DNA of 25,734 bases from an uncultured bacterium (GTDB lineage: Bacteria; Verrucomicrobiota; Lentisphaeria; Victivallales; UBA1829). Under the pieces are notes generated by a model that did not search any database, had not been told where the DNA came from, and was given only the letters and a program-made list of their open reading frames with translations. Positions 5,486 to 14,338 of the stretch are shown in pieces. Every line of letters begins with the position of its first letter. Position 1 is the first letter of the stretch. Made by a program: the position numbers and the translations under genes. The stretch spans positions 1-25,734 of the forward strand of contig URNX01000045.1 in NCBI GenBank assembly GCA_900549415.1, given 5' to 3'.

Positions 5486-8196
5486 CAATACTTCGATTGT
5501 CTCTGATCTTCACAGTTCTGCTCTGCAGCTCCCCGCTGCTGACAGGGAAAGATGCAAAACTGCTGGACAACGGGATTCTTGAACTAGACGGCTGGCGAGG
5601 AACAGTGACAACGTACAGCAAAGAATGGAAAACACTGACTCCGGCGGCAAGTCCGATGATCTTCCATGCCGCCCAACCTCCGGCAAAACATTCTGCAGAG
5701 ACGCAAGAGCTCCGCTACCGTCTGGAACTCCCCAATGGCGGCAGAGGAAATCTTGTCTTGTCCTTAAAAAACGGCTCCGATCTTCAGGGGACCGTAAATC
5801 TTGAACACGGAACGCTGACACGCTACTTCTGCCTTTCCTCTCCGCTTTCGATTTTGCAATATGCCGGAACCGGGTTTGAAGTCGACGGCAAACAGCACAC
5901 GTTCCCCGCAGAATACAAAGAGGAAACGATATTCGACGGAATTGTACGGCAATTCCGTTTCCCGAGCAAAAGCGGAGAAGTTCTTCTGAAAGGCAAATTC
6001 TATCTCCGAATTCAGGACGGACGCAAATGGCAGGGGGCGACCTATGGAATGCGGATCGGGTTTCTGCCGTATCAGGGAGTGGAGAAAATCCGGAATGCAA
6101 AACTGGATTTCCGGATCCGTTACGGCAAGAGCGGAGAATTCGGACCGAAACTCGGTTCGATCGACCGGCCTCCCTATGTCGCCAAAGCGGGGAAAGATTG
6201 GAAAGCGTTCACATACCGCCGGGACGTTCTGCCCGGCAGTGCGCTGGATTTCTCCGCCCGTCTTGACGCTCCCGCCGGAAAATATGGACCTGTGATCGCC
6301 GGACCGGATGGACAGTTCGTCTTCCGCGACCGTCCGCAGACGCCGGTCAGGTTCTATGGCCCGAACTTCGTTGGAGATTCCCAGCTCCCCGACAAAAAGA
6401 CTGCGGAAATCATCGCGGAACGGTTTGCCGCGTTCGGATTCAATGTCGTCCGCTTTCATCATCATGACAACGAGGTGTTCGACCATTCCTGCAGAGAACC
6501 CTCCCGGCTGCTCCCCGGACGAATGGACAAACTGGACTATCTGATCGCCTGTCTGAAAAAGCGCGGGATTTACTATTCAACCGATGTTTATGTTTCGCGC
6601 CGCGACATTCCGGCCTCCGAATTCGGCGATCTAGGCGCCATTCGGAGCATGCAGGAGTACAAGGCGCTCTTCTATGTCGACGACCGTGTTTATGCGGACT
6701 GGGAACGCTGGGCGGAACGGTTCCTGGGGCATGTCAATCCGTATACAGGGCTCGCCCTGAAAGATGATCCCGCCCTGATTTCGCTGTCACTCGTCAACGA
6801 AGCGAATCCGGCGCAATGCTGGGAAATATCGCCGCGCACAGTAAAACTGTACCGCCGGAAATTTGAAGAGTGGGGGAAAAACAATCCGGACAAAACATTT
6901 GAACAGTTTCTCTCTCATCTTGCGGTCAAACGGTTCAATGAAATGAAGCAGTCCCTCCGGAAAATCGGCTGCAGCGCCCTGCTCACCGATCAGAATTTCA
7001 TGAACCGCCTCCATCTCGCCGCCGACCGCCGGCACTATGACTTTGTGGACAATCACGCCTACTGGGATCATCCGCGTTTTGCGGAAAAACGCTGGAGACT
7101 TCCCGTGCTTCCGAGCCAGATCAATCCCCTCGCCGCACGCCCCGGCGTTCCGGGCGCGGCGTTTCCGACCCGGCTGTTCGGGAAAGGATTCACTCTTTCG
7201 GAATTCGATTACGCCAATCCGAACATCTACCGCGCTGCGGGTCCCGCGATGATGGCGGCATATGCGGCATTCCAGAACTGGGATGCGATTTTTCCGTTTG
7301 CCTATGCTCACAGTCTGACATCGGTGGTCAATCCGGAGAGCACCGGCGGATTCTTTGACATCGCAACCGATCCGGTCAAAGCATTCTCGCAACGCATCGG
7401 AGCGCGGATCTTCCTTGCCGGAGGAATCAAGCCGGCTCAAAACGCATTCGCCGCGCTTGTCACGGAACCCTTCAAACAGGGAGCCTCGGCAGACGCTCCG
7501 TATTCATTCAGCGATCTCGGACTGCTTGCCCGCATCGGCCTGGTCACCGGACAGCCCGCAAAAGGAACCTGCGCGGCTCTGATTGACGTCGGAACCGGAC
7601 GGACAAGCGGAAAAACTCAGATGTTCCGCGCCACAGAACATCTTATTCCCGATCTGATTGCCGCCGGATATCTCCCGAAAGACTGTTACGACGCCGCGGC
7701 CGGGCGTTTTTCCTCTCCGGACGGACAGCTGGAACTGAACCGCAGACGGCAGACACTCCGGGTCTCCGCTCCAGGCGGCGAAGTCCTCGTCACCGGAAAA
7801 AACAGGGAACTTGCCGGACGCAATTTCCTGGTGGAGAACAACGATGACTTTGCGGTATTCGCTCTCCTCCCAGTCGACACGGAACGGATTGCAGCCGCCC
7901 GCCGTCTGACGCTGATGCATCTGACCAATACACAGGCGACCGGCATGAGTTTCGGCGATGACCGGTTCGGGCGTTTGGAAAAATGGGGAAAAACACCCTT
8001 CCTCGCCCGTCGGGGTTCGGCGCGTCTCACGCTCAGGCTCTCCGGCGAATGGGAAGCCTACGCGCTTGACACTGCGGGAAAACGTCTTGCAAAACACCCG
8101 CTGACGCGTCAGGCGGATGGAGCCATTGCCCTTGAACTCGACAACTTCCGTTATCCCGAAGCGGTGTTCGCCTATGAATTGATACGCGTAAAATAA
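5482..8196 (+). CDS. Secreted clan GH-A (GH5-like) glycoside hydrolase
   Basis: 904 residues with an N-terminal signal peptide (hydrophobic MTILRLSLIFTVLLCSSPLL, cleavage near residue 22). Residues ~25-280 look like beta-sandwich accessory regions. A TIM-barrel follows from about RFYGPNFVGDSQLP, with the strand-loop GFNVVRFHHHD. The clan GH-A acid/base is visible as LVNEANP (N439-E440) and a likely nucleophile as TLSEFDY (E574), followed by a strand with aromatic residues (QNWDAIFPFAYAH). The C-terminal ~250 residues are beta-rich. It should hydrolyse a beta-linked glycan outside the cytoplasm with retention, but family number and substrate cannot be fixed by eye. The start overlaps the pseudopilin stop by 4 nt, so both are made together. 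A terminator follows 60 nt after the stop. Confidence 0.82.
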   Translation: MTILRLSLIFTVLLCSSPLLTGKDAKLLDNGILELDGWRGTVTTYSKEWKTLTPAASPMIFHAAQPPAKHSAETQELRYRLELPNGGRGNLVLSLKNGSDLQGTVNLEHGTLTRYFCLSSPLSILQYAGTGFEVDGKQHTFPAEYKEETIFDGIVRQFRFPSKSGEVLLKGKFYLRIQDGRKWQGATYGMRIGFLPYQGVEKIRNAKLDFRIRYGKSGEFGPKLGSIDRPPYVAKAGKDWKAFTYRRDVLPGSALDFSARLDAPAGKYGPVIAGPDGQFVFRDRPQTPVRFYGPNFVGDSQLPDKKTAEIIAERFAAFGFNVVRFHHHDNEVFDHSCREPSRLLPGRMDKLDYLIACLKKRGIYYSTDVYVSRRDIPASEFGDLGAIRSMQEYKALFYVDDRVYADWERWAERFLGHVNPYTGLALKDDPALISLSLVNEANPAQCWEISPRTVKLYRRKFEEWGKNNPDKTFEQFLSHLAVKRFNEMKQSLRKIGCSALLTDQNFMNRLHLAADRRHYDFVDNHAYWDHPRFAEKRWRLPVLPSQINPLAARPGVPGAAFPTRLFGKGFTLSEFDYANPNIYRAAGPAMMAAYAAFQNWDAIFPFAYAHSLTSVVNPESTGGFFDIATDPVKAFSQRIGARIFLAGGIKPAQNAFAALVTEPFKQGASADAPYSFSDLGLLARIGLVTGQPAKGTCAALIDVGTGRTSGKTQMFRATEHLIPDLIAAGYLPKDCYDAAAGRFSSPDGQLELNRRRQTLRVSAPGGEVLVTGKNRELAGRNFLVENNDDFAVFALLPVDTERIAAARRLTLMHLTNTQATGMSFGDDRFGRLEKWGKTPFLARRGSARLTLRLSGEWEAYALDTAGKRLAKHPLTRQADGAIALELDNFRYPEAVFAYELIRVK

Positions 8197-8255
8197 CGGA
8201 AAATTCAAGAAGCTGAACTGTTTTTGAGTTCTGTCTTCCTTGGAAGAGACATATT

Positions 8256-8298
8256 CCCGTGCGGACGGAGTTTTCTCATCTCCCGCACGGGATTTTTT
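8256..8298 (+). terminator. Rho-independent terminator of the pseudopilin-GH unit
   Basis: CCCGTGCGG (8256-8264) pairs with CCGCACGGG (8283-8291) over an 18-nt loop, followed by A and seven T on the plus strand. The T-run touches the stop codon of the converging minus-strand gene. On the minus strand there is no good T-run, so it acts mainly rightward. Confidence 0.88.
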
Positions 8299-10571
8299 TA
8301 TTCAACCGTTACGGAATCAAGACCGAACGGAGCGTTTTTGTCGCCGTAAAGATTGCCCGCGGTGTTCGCGAAACGAATCAAAAGACGGTTCGTTCCCTCC
8401 GTGCATTTTCCGGCGAGCGGAAGCGTGCCGCCGCCCCAGACGACCTCCGGCTCGCCGTCATTCACTGTAACCTCCGCGACGCCGCCGGTCATGCGGAGAG
8501 TCAGAAGGCGTCCCCTGCCCTCGAACTCCGCACGGTATTCAAAGATTCCGGCTTTTCCGGAAAAGCCCTGCGGAACCATGTCGCCCAGCGACGAAACGCC
8601 GATCGGCCAGGAGGTAATCCGGACCGGACGCACCGGAGCTGCGATTTTACGGAATTCCGAATCCGCAAACGGCAGCCGCTTTTCCGCTTCGTGCGTCTGA
8701 AGAAGCAGAACGCGTCCGGCGGGCATGACAAAATCCTGCGGGAACGCATCGCCCGTAAAAATGCAGCATTCGCGAAGCGGATCGTAAAGCGTCTGCACGC
8801 CAAAGGGAAACGCTCCGCTCAGCGAAAGCTCTCTGCCGGAAAGATTCTGAAGATAAACGAAGTCCGAACCGTCTTCTTCTTTGCGGAATACCGTGAGCAG
8901 CTCCTCCGCATTCGCAAGCGGCCAGAGGGAGCGGACGCCGTCGAGTTCCTTCTCCGTCCGGAGCTCCATTCCCCGCAGCAGCGTCATTGATTCCGGCTGA
9001 AGCGGAAGAACCGAGGGATAAATGACGGTTGTATAGCTCATTTCGCCCGCGATCAGGCGCGCGCCGTCCCGCCGGGTGTTTGCAAGAAGCGGTTCATCCA
9101 TCACGTCGAATTCGACATGACGGCGCATCAGCTCCAGAATCAGATTCTGAAGCGCCAAATCCATCGCGTTCAGCGCGGCGTCCGGTTTGCCCGTCAGGGA
9201 GTCGCCGTTCTGATATTCCAGAAGCGCGACAGGAACAATCACCAGAGTTTCCGCGGCTGATTTCGTTGCGGCGAAACGCTCCGCAAGACGCGTCCAGACG
9301 GGAATTTTTTTCTTCAGCATCGGCCAGTAGGGCTGCTGAATGAAATAGCTCGGCGGACAGTCCTGTTCCGCTTCACCATCGAGGGTGAAGTAGAATGCGT
9401 GCGGAGTCAGCAGGGTTTGCGACATTCCGATTTCAAACAAAGTCTGCGGCTCCAGGAACTCCGGAGGCATATTCCAGCCAAGATACGTCCAGTTCTCCGA
9501 AGAGACCTGGCGCACACCCGAACGGTTCGCAGCCGACGACGCCGTTTTGTATGCATTGAGCGGGTAGCAACGCTCCAGCCCGCAGGGAAGCAGACGGAAC
9601 GCATCGCCAGTGTACGGACGGCGCAGGTAACCGAGGTCTTTCATGTCCAGCAGGTAATCGTCGAGTGAGGGAATATCCTCATTGCAGTAATAAAGCTCCG
9701 GGAACGCAAAGTTCTTGATGGAACGGACGCGCGGACCTTCATCACCGCAAAGATGTCCGAGATAGATCAGCTCGTGCGCACGGCACCAGTCGAATTGCGG
9801 ACGGATGAAGTTCCGGATGAAAAGCTCCTGCGCTGTCAGATAGTAGAGACGGCGGATCTCCGCGCTCTCCGGCAAATCCGCAATCAGAGCGGGAAGAAGC
9901 AGACGGAAACAGCGTCCAGTTTTCTCTTCCAGCACACGGACCAGCTCCTCCGACCAGACAGGCGCATTTTGATTCCAGACAAGGAAGCTTTCATCATCGG
10001 TGTAGACCGCCTCGACCGTATTCCCGAAAAAGCGGAAGAGTCGTTTCGCGTAAGCCTCATGCGTCAGTTCGATGAAGAGCTTCACCGTCTCGGGACGGAG
10101 CGTATCGACGTGACGCGGAACCTCCGCAATTGTGAAGCGGAGCGCGGGTGTTCCGGCGGGAACCGCTGTTTCATCCAGCAGTCTGTAATCCGGCAGAGAG
10201 AACGCCGCGTAGGCGGGAGATGCCGGATCGGTCGCGGAATAAGCGAAATGCAGACTCTTCTGAATCAGTTCGGGATGTTCCTTCTGAATGCGCATCCCGG
10301 CGTTTCCGCTCGGGTAGCCCTCTTCATCGTAAATCCAGATTTTCAGATTCAGTTTCCGCGCCTCTTCGCAGGCGAATTCAACGAGCTCGATCCAGCGGTC
10401 GGAAAGATACGGGATCTGATTTCCTTTCCGCGCATGAAGCACGGCGCCGCGACAGCCGGAATCCGCGAATTCCTTCAGCTGAGCGGTGATTTCCGGTTCA
10501 TTCTGCATACCGTTCCAGAACCAGAACGGATAGAAGCCGGGACGGGGAATCCGGGGAAAACTGCGGTTCAT
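8298..10571 (-). CDS. GH106-like (alpha-L-rhamnosidase-type) glycoside hydrolase
   Basis: 757 residues from the ATG at 10571, chosen because GAGAGAG lies just upstream on the minus strand; the open frame runs 30 codons further into the preceding gene without support. The N-terminal part has the GH106-like signature FWFWNG (residues 16-21), then GAVLHARKG and IYDEEGYPSG (80-89), typical of the large barrel domain of this superfamily. The C-terminal ~120 residues form a jelly-roll-like sugar-binding module (GISS-like region through VNDGEPEVVWGG). No signal peptide or membrane segment is seen, so it is predicted cytoplasmic. GH106 enzymes release alpha-L-rhamnose, but divergent relatives have unknown specificity, so the substrate is inferred only. 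It is the last gene of the aroQ-acc run, 28 nt after the sugar transferase, next to a GT2 gene of rhamnosyltransferase type. Confidence 0.75.
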   Translation of the reverse strand: MNRSFPRIPRPGFYPFWFWNGMQNEPEITAQLKEFADSGCRGAVLHARKGNQIPYLSDRWIELVEFACEEARKLNLKIWIYDEEGYPSGNAGMRIQKEHPELIQKSLHFAYSATDPASPAYAAFSLPDYRLLDETAVPAGTPALRFTIAEVPRHVDTLRPETVKLFIELTHEAYAKRLFRFFGNTVEAVYTDDESFLVWNQNAPVWSEELVRVLEEKTGRCFRLLLPALIADLPESAEIRRLYYLTAQELFIRNFIRPQFDWCRAHELIYLGHLCGDEGPRVRSIKNFAFPELYYCNEDIPSLDDYLLDMKDLGYLRRPYTGDAFRLLPCGLERCYPLNAYKTASSAANRSGVRQVSSENWTYLGWNMPPEFLEPQTLFEIGMSQTLLTPHAFYFTLDGEAEQDCPPSYFIQQPYWPMLKKKIPVWTRLAERFAATKSAAETLVIVPVALLEYQNGDSLTGKPDAALNAMDLALQNLILELMRRHVEFDVMDEPLLANTRRDGARLIAGEMSYTTVIYPSVLPLQPESMTLLRGMELRTEKELDGVRSLWPLANAEELLTVFRKEEDGSDFVYLQNLSGRELSLSGAFPFGVQTLYDPLRECCIFTGDAFPQDFVMPAGRVLLLQTHEAEKRLPFADSEFRKIAAPVRPVRITSWPIGVSSLGDMVPQGFSGKAGIFEYRAEFEGRGRLLTLRMTGGVAEVTVNDGEPEVVWGGGTLPLAGKCTEGTNRLLIRFANTAGNLYGDKNAPFGLDSVTVE

Positions 10572-10599
10572 AAAAACTCTCTCTCGTGTTTCAGTGCGT

Positions 10600-11172
10600 T
10601 TAAAAAGCGCCGCGTCCGCCGAATACGGCGAAAACGGTCCGGTAAAGAATCCACAAATCAAGCGACCAGGACTTATGGCGGATGTAATACAGATTCAACG
10701 CCACACGCTGGCGGTACGTCATCAGGCTGCGTCCGGAAACCTGCCAGAGCCCCGTCAGACCGGGCTTGACGGAATGGAGTTTCACGCACCAGATGCCGTA
10801 AAAACGCTCCTCGCTCTCAACGATGGGACGCGGTCCGACCAGCGCCATATCTCCGCGGACGGCATTCCAGAGCTGCGGAAGTTCATCCAGACTGAAACGC
10901 CGCAGGAAGTGTCCGAACCGGGTTATCCTCGGGTCTTCCCGCTGTTTGCCGGACGTCCGCAGTTCGGATTTTTCTTCGGGACTTAACTGAATAGCGGGAT
11001 TCATCGTGCGGAATTTCAGAATCTCAAACGGTTTCCGATGCAGTCCCAGACGCTTCTCGCGGTAGAACACCGTACCGGAGATGCAGAAAAGCGGAAGCGC
11101 AATCGCCAGCATCAGCGGAAGCACAGCCAGCAAAAGCAGGAATGCAAGAAAGCGGCTGAACCTGTCGTTCAT
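10600..11172 (-). CDS. Polyisoprenyl-phosphate sugar-1-phosphate transferase
   Basis: 190 residues, the size of the minimal monotopic phosphoglycosyl transferases. These put the first sugar phosphate from a nucleotide sugar onto undecaprenyl phosphate at the inner face of the membrane and so start assembly of surface glycans. An N-terminal re-entrant hydrophobic helix (about 6-33) is followed by KFRTMN (53-58), RFSLDELPQLWN with the catalytic Asp-Glu pair (D96, E97), MALVGPRP (109-116) and KPGLTGLWQVSGR (136-148), all family hallmarks. The start overlaps the previous stop by 4 nt and has a strong GGAGGTGAA just before it. The sugar is not predictable. Confidence 0.93.
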   Translation of the reverse strand: MNDRFSRFLAFLLLLAVLPLMLAIALPLFCISGTVFYREKRLGLHRKPFEILKFRTMNPAIQLSPEEKSELRTSGKQREDPRITRFGHFLRRFSLDELPQLWNAVRGDMALVGPRPIVESEERFYGIWCVKLHSVKPGLTGLWQVSGRSLMTYRQRVALNLYYIRHKSWSLDLWILYRTVFAVFGGRGAF

Positions 11173-11879
11173 TTCACCTCCCTGCGGTAAATGAAAATGT
11201 CTTTCGGCAGGCGCGCGGCCTCCCTCCCCTCCGCAAGCTCCGTCCAGCCTGGATCGTTCATTTTGCCGACCGTAACCCGGTAGTCCGGAAGAAGGGACGC
11301 TTCCTTCAGGAACGGATGACAGAGCTGTCCGCCGGAAAGATAGCCGATCTGTCCGAAATGCGTCTCGACCAGCGGATGCTTCCCGCTCTGATACTCATCA
11401 CAGCTCTTCACGGTTATTCTTGCGGAGGCGCGGTTCCGCCAATCCGCACGGATCATGCGGGCGGCGGCGACAACAGTCTGACGCTCATGGCTTTTCTTGC
11501 GCGAAGTGTATTCCTTGATCAGCGGAGAATAAATATCCCAGACCGTGAAGGTCGCGCAGGCGGCAAGCAGAAGAATGCCTAGTTTTTTTCCGCGCGGCGT
11601 CCGGCAAAGGAAACGCCACGTCTCCCGCACGCCAAGTGCGGTGAACGGCAGACTGAGCGGAAGCGCGACCAGCAGATAACGGCGCGACGTCACGAGAATA
11701 CCATAGAAAAGCCACGGCTGAAATGCCAGCGAAAGGAAAAATAAAAGATACATTCCGAACAGAAGCGTATCGAAACGCGTCCATTCGCCGCGGCGGATCC
11801 GCAGAAAAATTCCAAGCACAGCAAACAGGAAGAACTGCGGATAGAGTCCCTTCAGGAGCGAAAGCAGAAAATCACTCAT
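11169..11879 (-). CDS. Membrane protein resembling the C-terminal half of a PMT-type glycosyltransferase
   Basis: 236 residues. Three or four hydrophobic helices occupy residues 1-110 (including LLFFLSLAFQPW and a RRYLLVALPLSLPF stretch), followed by a soluble C-terminal domain of about 120 residues with no recognised motif. The RYLL.ALPL helix is typical of the later membrane helices of GT39/GT83-like (PMT, ArnT) enzymes, whose earlier part appears at the C-terminus of the preceding gene. The two genes overlap by 8 nt (ATGAGTGA) but this one has its own strong GGGAGGG five bases before the ATG, so it is read as a genuine separate gene, not a sequencing frameshift. It would act with its neighbour in surface-glycan synthesis. 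Confidence 0.7.
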   Translation of the reverse strand: MSDFLLSLLKGLYPQFFLFAVLGIFLRIRRGEWTRFDTLLFGMYLLFFLSLAFQPWLFYGILVTSRRYLLVALPLSLPFTALGVRETWRFLCRTPRGKKLGILLLAACATFTVWDIYSPLIKEYTSRKKSHERQTVVAAARMIRADWRNRASARITVKSCDEYQSGKHPLVETHFGQIGYLSGGQLCHPFLKEASLLPDYRVTVGKMNDPGWTELAEGREAARLPKDIFIYRREVK

Positions 11880-13440
11880 CGGAGCCCTCCCGGGGAAGCG
11901 GAAGCCGCGGCTCCGGATTCCGGAGCTTGTCCAGCAGCGGCAGTTTTTTGCTCACACGGCGCAGCACCATTGCATGGCGGTACTCCGGAACCGGCCAGCC
12001 GATCATGCGCCAGTTGTAGCACATCTGCGGAAGAAGAATCAGCAGAACCAAAGCACCCGCCGCCAGACTCCGCAGCGGATGACGATGCCGGATAAAATCC
12101 CAGACCAGCAGAGCCAGCGACGCCGCAGCCACGAACAGCGCAGTGTCTCCCCGGCTCAGCAGCAAAACCGCCGCACCGAACGCAAATGCAAGGTAACCGC
12201 CCGGGCGGCGTCCGGAATCATGCAGAAGCGCGGCCGCATAAAGCAGAAGCGATGCACCGAACACAGCCGCAGTCTCGCGCAGTCCGAAGTAGCCGAGACG
12301 CATGAGATAGGAACAGAACGGAATCAGAGCCGACGCGAACACGGCATTGCCGAATCCGTAAATCCGGCGGATCGCAAAAAAAACCGGAAAAACACTCAGC
12401 GCAAGGAAAAGAGCCGACGCCATCTGGCATGCTGCCCAGCCGCTGACAGGAAACAGTTTCGCAAGAATTCCCGCGCAGACAGGAAGAAGCGGTGTCACGC
12501 GCGGATGAAACGCAAACTCCCAGTCTCCCGCCGCAAACGCTTCCGCCATCGGAGCATAACGGCACGCAACATCCAGTTTCGGAAGCTCCGAAAACAGAAG
12601 TGCAGGAAGCAGGAGAAGAAGCACAGCACAAGAAATCAAAGCCGGAATCAACAGATCCTTCCGCCGTCCCATGACGTATCCCGCAGCCTTGACCGCAAAC
12701 GGGAAAATCAGACGCAGAGGGAGTCGAACCCTCGTCGCATGGAATCCGCGCAGTTCCGGATGCGCTCCGTGAAGTTCGCCAACCTCGAATCCGCGACGAA
12801 ACAGAGAAAACATTGTTTCCGGGTGTTCATGGCGGACAACCGCCTCGGCGCAGTAGCCCGTATGCCCGCCGGTATGGATAACCTGTGACGCCAGAAGCGT
12901 ATCTTCACCGAATTTGCAGACGGGGAAATTGCCGCAGCGGAGCACCTCTTTCACCTTCCACGCGGCAAAAGCATCGGAAAAGAAAAACGGAAATTCGCTC
13001 TCCAGCGAATTTATGTGCGACTGCTCCGGATAACAGATTCTCCGCTGCCACGCCTCGAAGGAACGGGGAACCCCCGCGATCTGCCGTCCGTAACACCCGG
13101 CGATGTCATGAGTCCGGAGGAAGTCAACAAGATTCTTCAGGGAATCCGGAGAACTGAGTTCAACATCCTGAGAAAGGAAGACGACGGCGTCAAAACCGCG
13201 GTGATTCAGCAGACGGATTATCCGGTTCCGGGTTCCGCCGTGATTGAAACGTTCGCGGCGGATGCGGAGAACATTCCATCCGCAATCCCGCGCAAGAATG
13301 CGGGTCATGTCTCCGGACGAGCTGTCTATGACGAGCTTCAGGTCCGGAACAAATGTTTGAGTATCAACGGCTTTCAAAATGCGCTTCCAACAGTCGGCGC
13401 GGTCAGCATTCAACGTTGGAATTATGAGCGCAGTTTTCAT
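11872..13440 (-). CDS. GT2 glycosyltransferase fused to PMT-like membrane domain
   Basis: 522 residues. The first ~250 are a GT-A fold GT2 transferase: ALIIPTLN at the start, VIDSSSGD (37-44), RFNHGGTRN (64-72) and FLSQDVEL (88-95). The HGGTRN motif is typical of rhamnosyltransferase-type GT2 proteins. From about residue 265 there are eight or so hydrophobic helices with the loop RYAPMAEAFAAGDWEFAFHPRVTPLLPV, which resembles the first luminal loop of PMT/ArnT-like lipid-linked-sugar transferases. The frame ends soon after LLPQMCYNWRMIGWP, earlier than a complete PMT-like protein; the rest seems to be the next gene. Its ATG overlaps the AmaP-like stop by one base (TAATG), giving tight coupling. 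It acts at the inner membrane. Confidence 0.82.
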   Translation of the reverse strand: MKTALIIPTLNADRADCWKRILKAVDTQTFVPDLKLVIDSSSGDMTRILARDCGWNVLRIRRERFNHGGTRNRIIRLLNHRGFDAVVFLSQDVELSSPDSLKNLVDFLRTHDIAGCYGRQIAGVPRSFEAWQRRICYPEQSHINSLESEFPFFFSDAFAAWKVKEVLRCGNFPVCKFGEDTLLASQVIHTGGHTGYCAEAVVRHEHPETMFSLFRRGFEVGELHGAHPELRGFHATRVRLPLRLIFPFAVKAAGYVMGRRKDLLIPALISCAVLLLLLPALLFSELPKLDVACRYAPMAEAFAAGDWEFAFHPRVTPLLPVCAGILAKLFPVSGWAACQMASALFLALSVFPVFFAIRRIYGFGNAVFASALIPFCSYLMRLGYFGLRETAAVFGASLLLYAAALLHDSGRRPGGYLAFAFGAAVLLLSRGDTALFVAAASLALLVWDFIRHRHPLRSLAAGALVLLILLPQMCYNWRMIGWPVPEYRHAMVLRRVSKKLPLLDKLRNPEPRLPLPREGSDE

Positions 13441-13925
13441 TACTGTATCGCAGTCCCCCGAACGGGCCGGACCCGTCCTATCCGGATTTTAACTTCCGAT
13501 ATGGAATTGATTCCGAAGGCTGCTTCCAGTTCCGCCAAAGTTTTTTTCTGGAATGAATCCAGCAGCTGCGGAAGCGCCGTGCCGTCCGCCGGCTGAAACT
13601 CCATCTGCACTTCAAGCCAGGTGGAGCTCCGGCGGGAACGGAGAGACACTTTGTCGATTTTGAGTCCGGTGAAATCCGCTTCCAGCGATTTCACCAGATC
13701 GGAAATGGAACGGGCCGCGATGAACACCGTTCCGCGTTCCGCCTGAAGCAGAACGCCTTTTGAGCGGCGCGAAGCCGCAATGAGCCAGTAGAGAATGAGC
13801 GCAATCAGAAGCGCGAGCGCAAAGACCATCAGCCCGGACATGAATCCGGCAAGGAATTCGCTACCCGTATCGAACGAAAAAAATCCGACAGCAAACTCTC
13901 TTAACGCCTGATATGCGCTGCGCAT
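13440..13925 (-). CDS. amaP: AmaP-like membrane anchor for Asp23 proteins
   Basis: 161 residues. One membrane helix (about 28-50, LMVFALALLIALILYWLIAA) follows a short N-terminal segment. The cytoplasmic part from GVLLQAERGTVFIAARSISDLVK to the end has the Asp23-like alpha-beta fold seen in the alkaline shock membrane anchor AmaP of Firmicutes, which tethers Asp23 to the membrane; classical AmaP has two helices, here only one is clear. It lies 3 nt after the second Asp23 gene, behind GGAGGAATAAGCC, so partner and anchor are made together. The function as anchor is inferred from domain and context. Confidence 0.72.
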   Translation of the reverse strand: MRSAYQALREFAVGFFSFDTGSEFLAGFMSGLMVFALALLIALILYWLIAASRRSKGVLLQAERGTVFIAARSISDLVKSLEADFTGLKIDKVSLRSRRSSTWLEVQMEFQPADGTALPQLLDSFQKKTLAELEAAFGINSISEVKIRIGRVRPVRGTAIQ

Positions 13926-13928
13926 GGC

Positions 13929-14336
13929 TTATTCCTCCCCGCCGTCTTCTGCTTCCGGAGAATCTTCCAGATCCATGATGACGACATTGACATGGTCGAC
14001 TTTCATTCCGGCGAGCTTGGAAATTTCACCGGCAATGGCGTCTTTCAGTTCACTGGCGACCTGCGGAATCAGGACGCCGTACAGAAGGATCACGCGGACT
14101 TCCACGGAGACGGAGTTTTCGTTCATCTCAACCGTGATTGCACGGTCCTGAATTTTTTTGCTTCCAACAATTTCCGCGAGGTTGTCAACCAGGCTGCTGG
14201 TTCCGAGGCGGAGCACGCCTTCCACATTCATTGCCGCCTTGCGGACGATGGAGGCGATGACGCTTTCATGAACTTTCACCGCGCCGACGGAATTTTCGTG
14301 CGCCGGCTTTGATGTTTTCTTTTTTGCAACTGCCAT
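13929..14336 (-). CDS. Asp23/Gls24 family envelope stress protein (copy 2)
   Basis: 135 residues of a single Asp23 domain with a Lys-rich N-terminal extension. The pattern GAVKVHESVIASIVRKAAMNVEGVLRLGTSSLVDN, then VSVEVRVILLYGVLIPQVASEL and VDHVNVVIMDLED, is the family signature. It is clearly a paralogue of the gene before it (shared SLVDNLAEIVGSKKI-type core) and ends in an acidic tail. In Firmicutes such proteins sit at the membrane and affect envelope homeostasis. It starts 2 nt after the first copy, with GGAGGAATAATC overlapping that stop codon. Confidence 0.9.
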   Translation of the reverse strand: MAVAKKKTSKPAHENSVGAVKVHESVIASIVRKAAMNVEGVLRLGTSSLVDNLAEIVGSKKIQDRAITVEMNENSVSVEVRVILLYGVLIPQVASELKDAIAGEISKLAGMKVDHVNVVIMDLEDSPEAEDGGEE

Positions 14337-14338
14337 GA

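Noticed and set aside
11872..11879. Sequencing frameshift between the two glycosyltransferase genes
   Set aside because: The second gene has its own well-spaced GGGAGGG and ATG, typical of coupled genes in this operon, so a true gene boundary is more likely.
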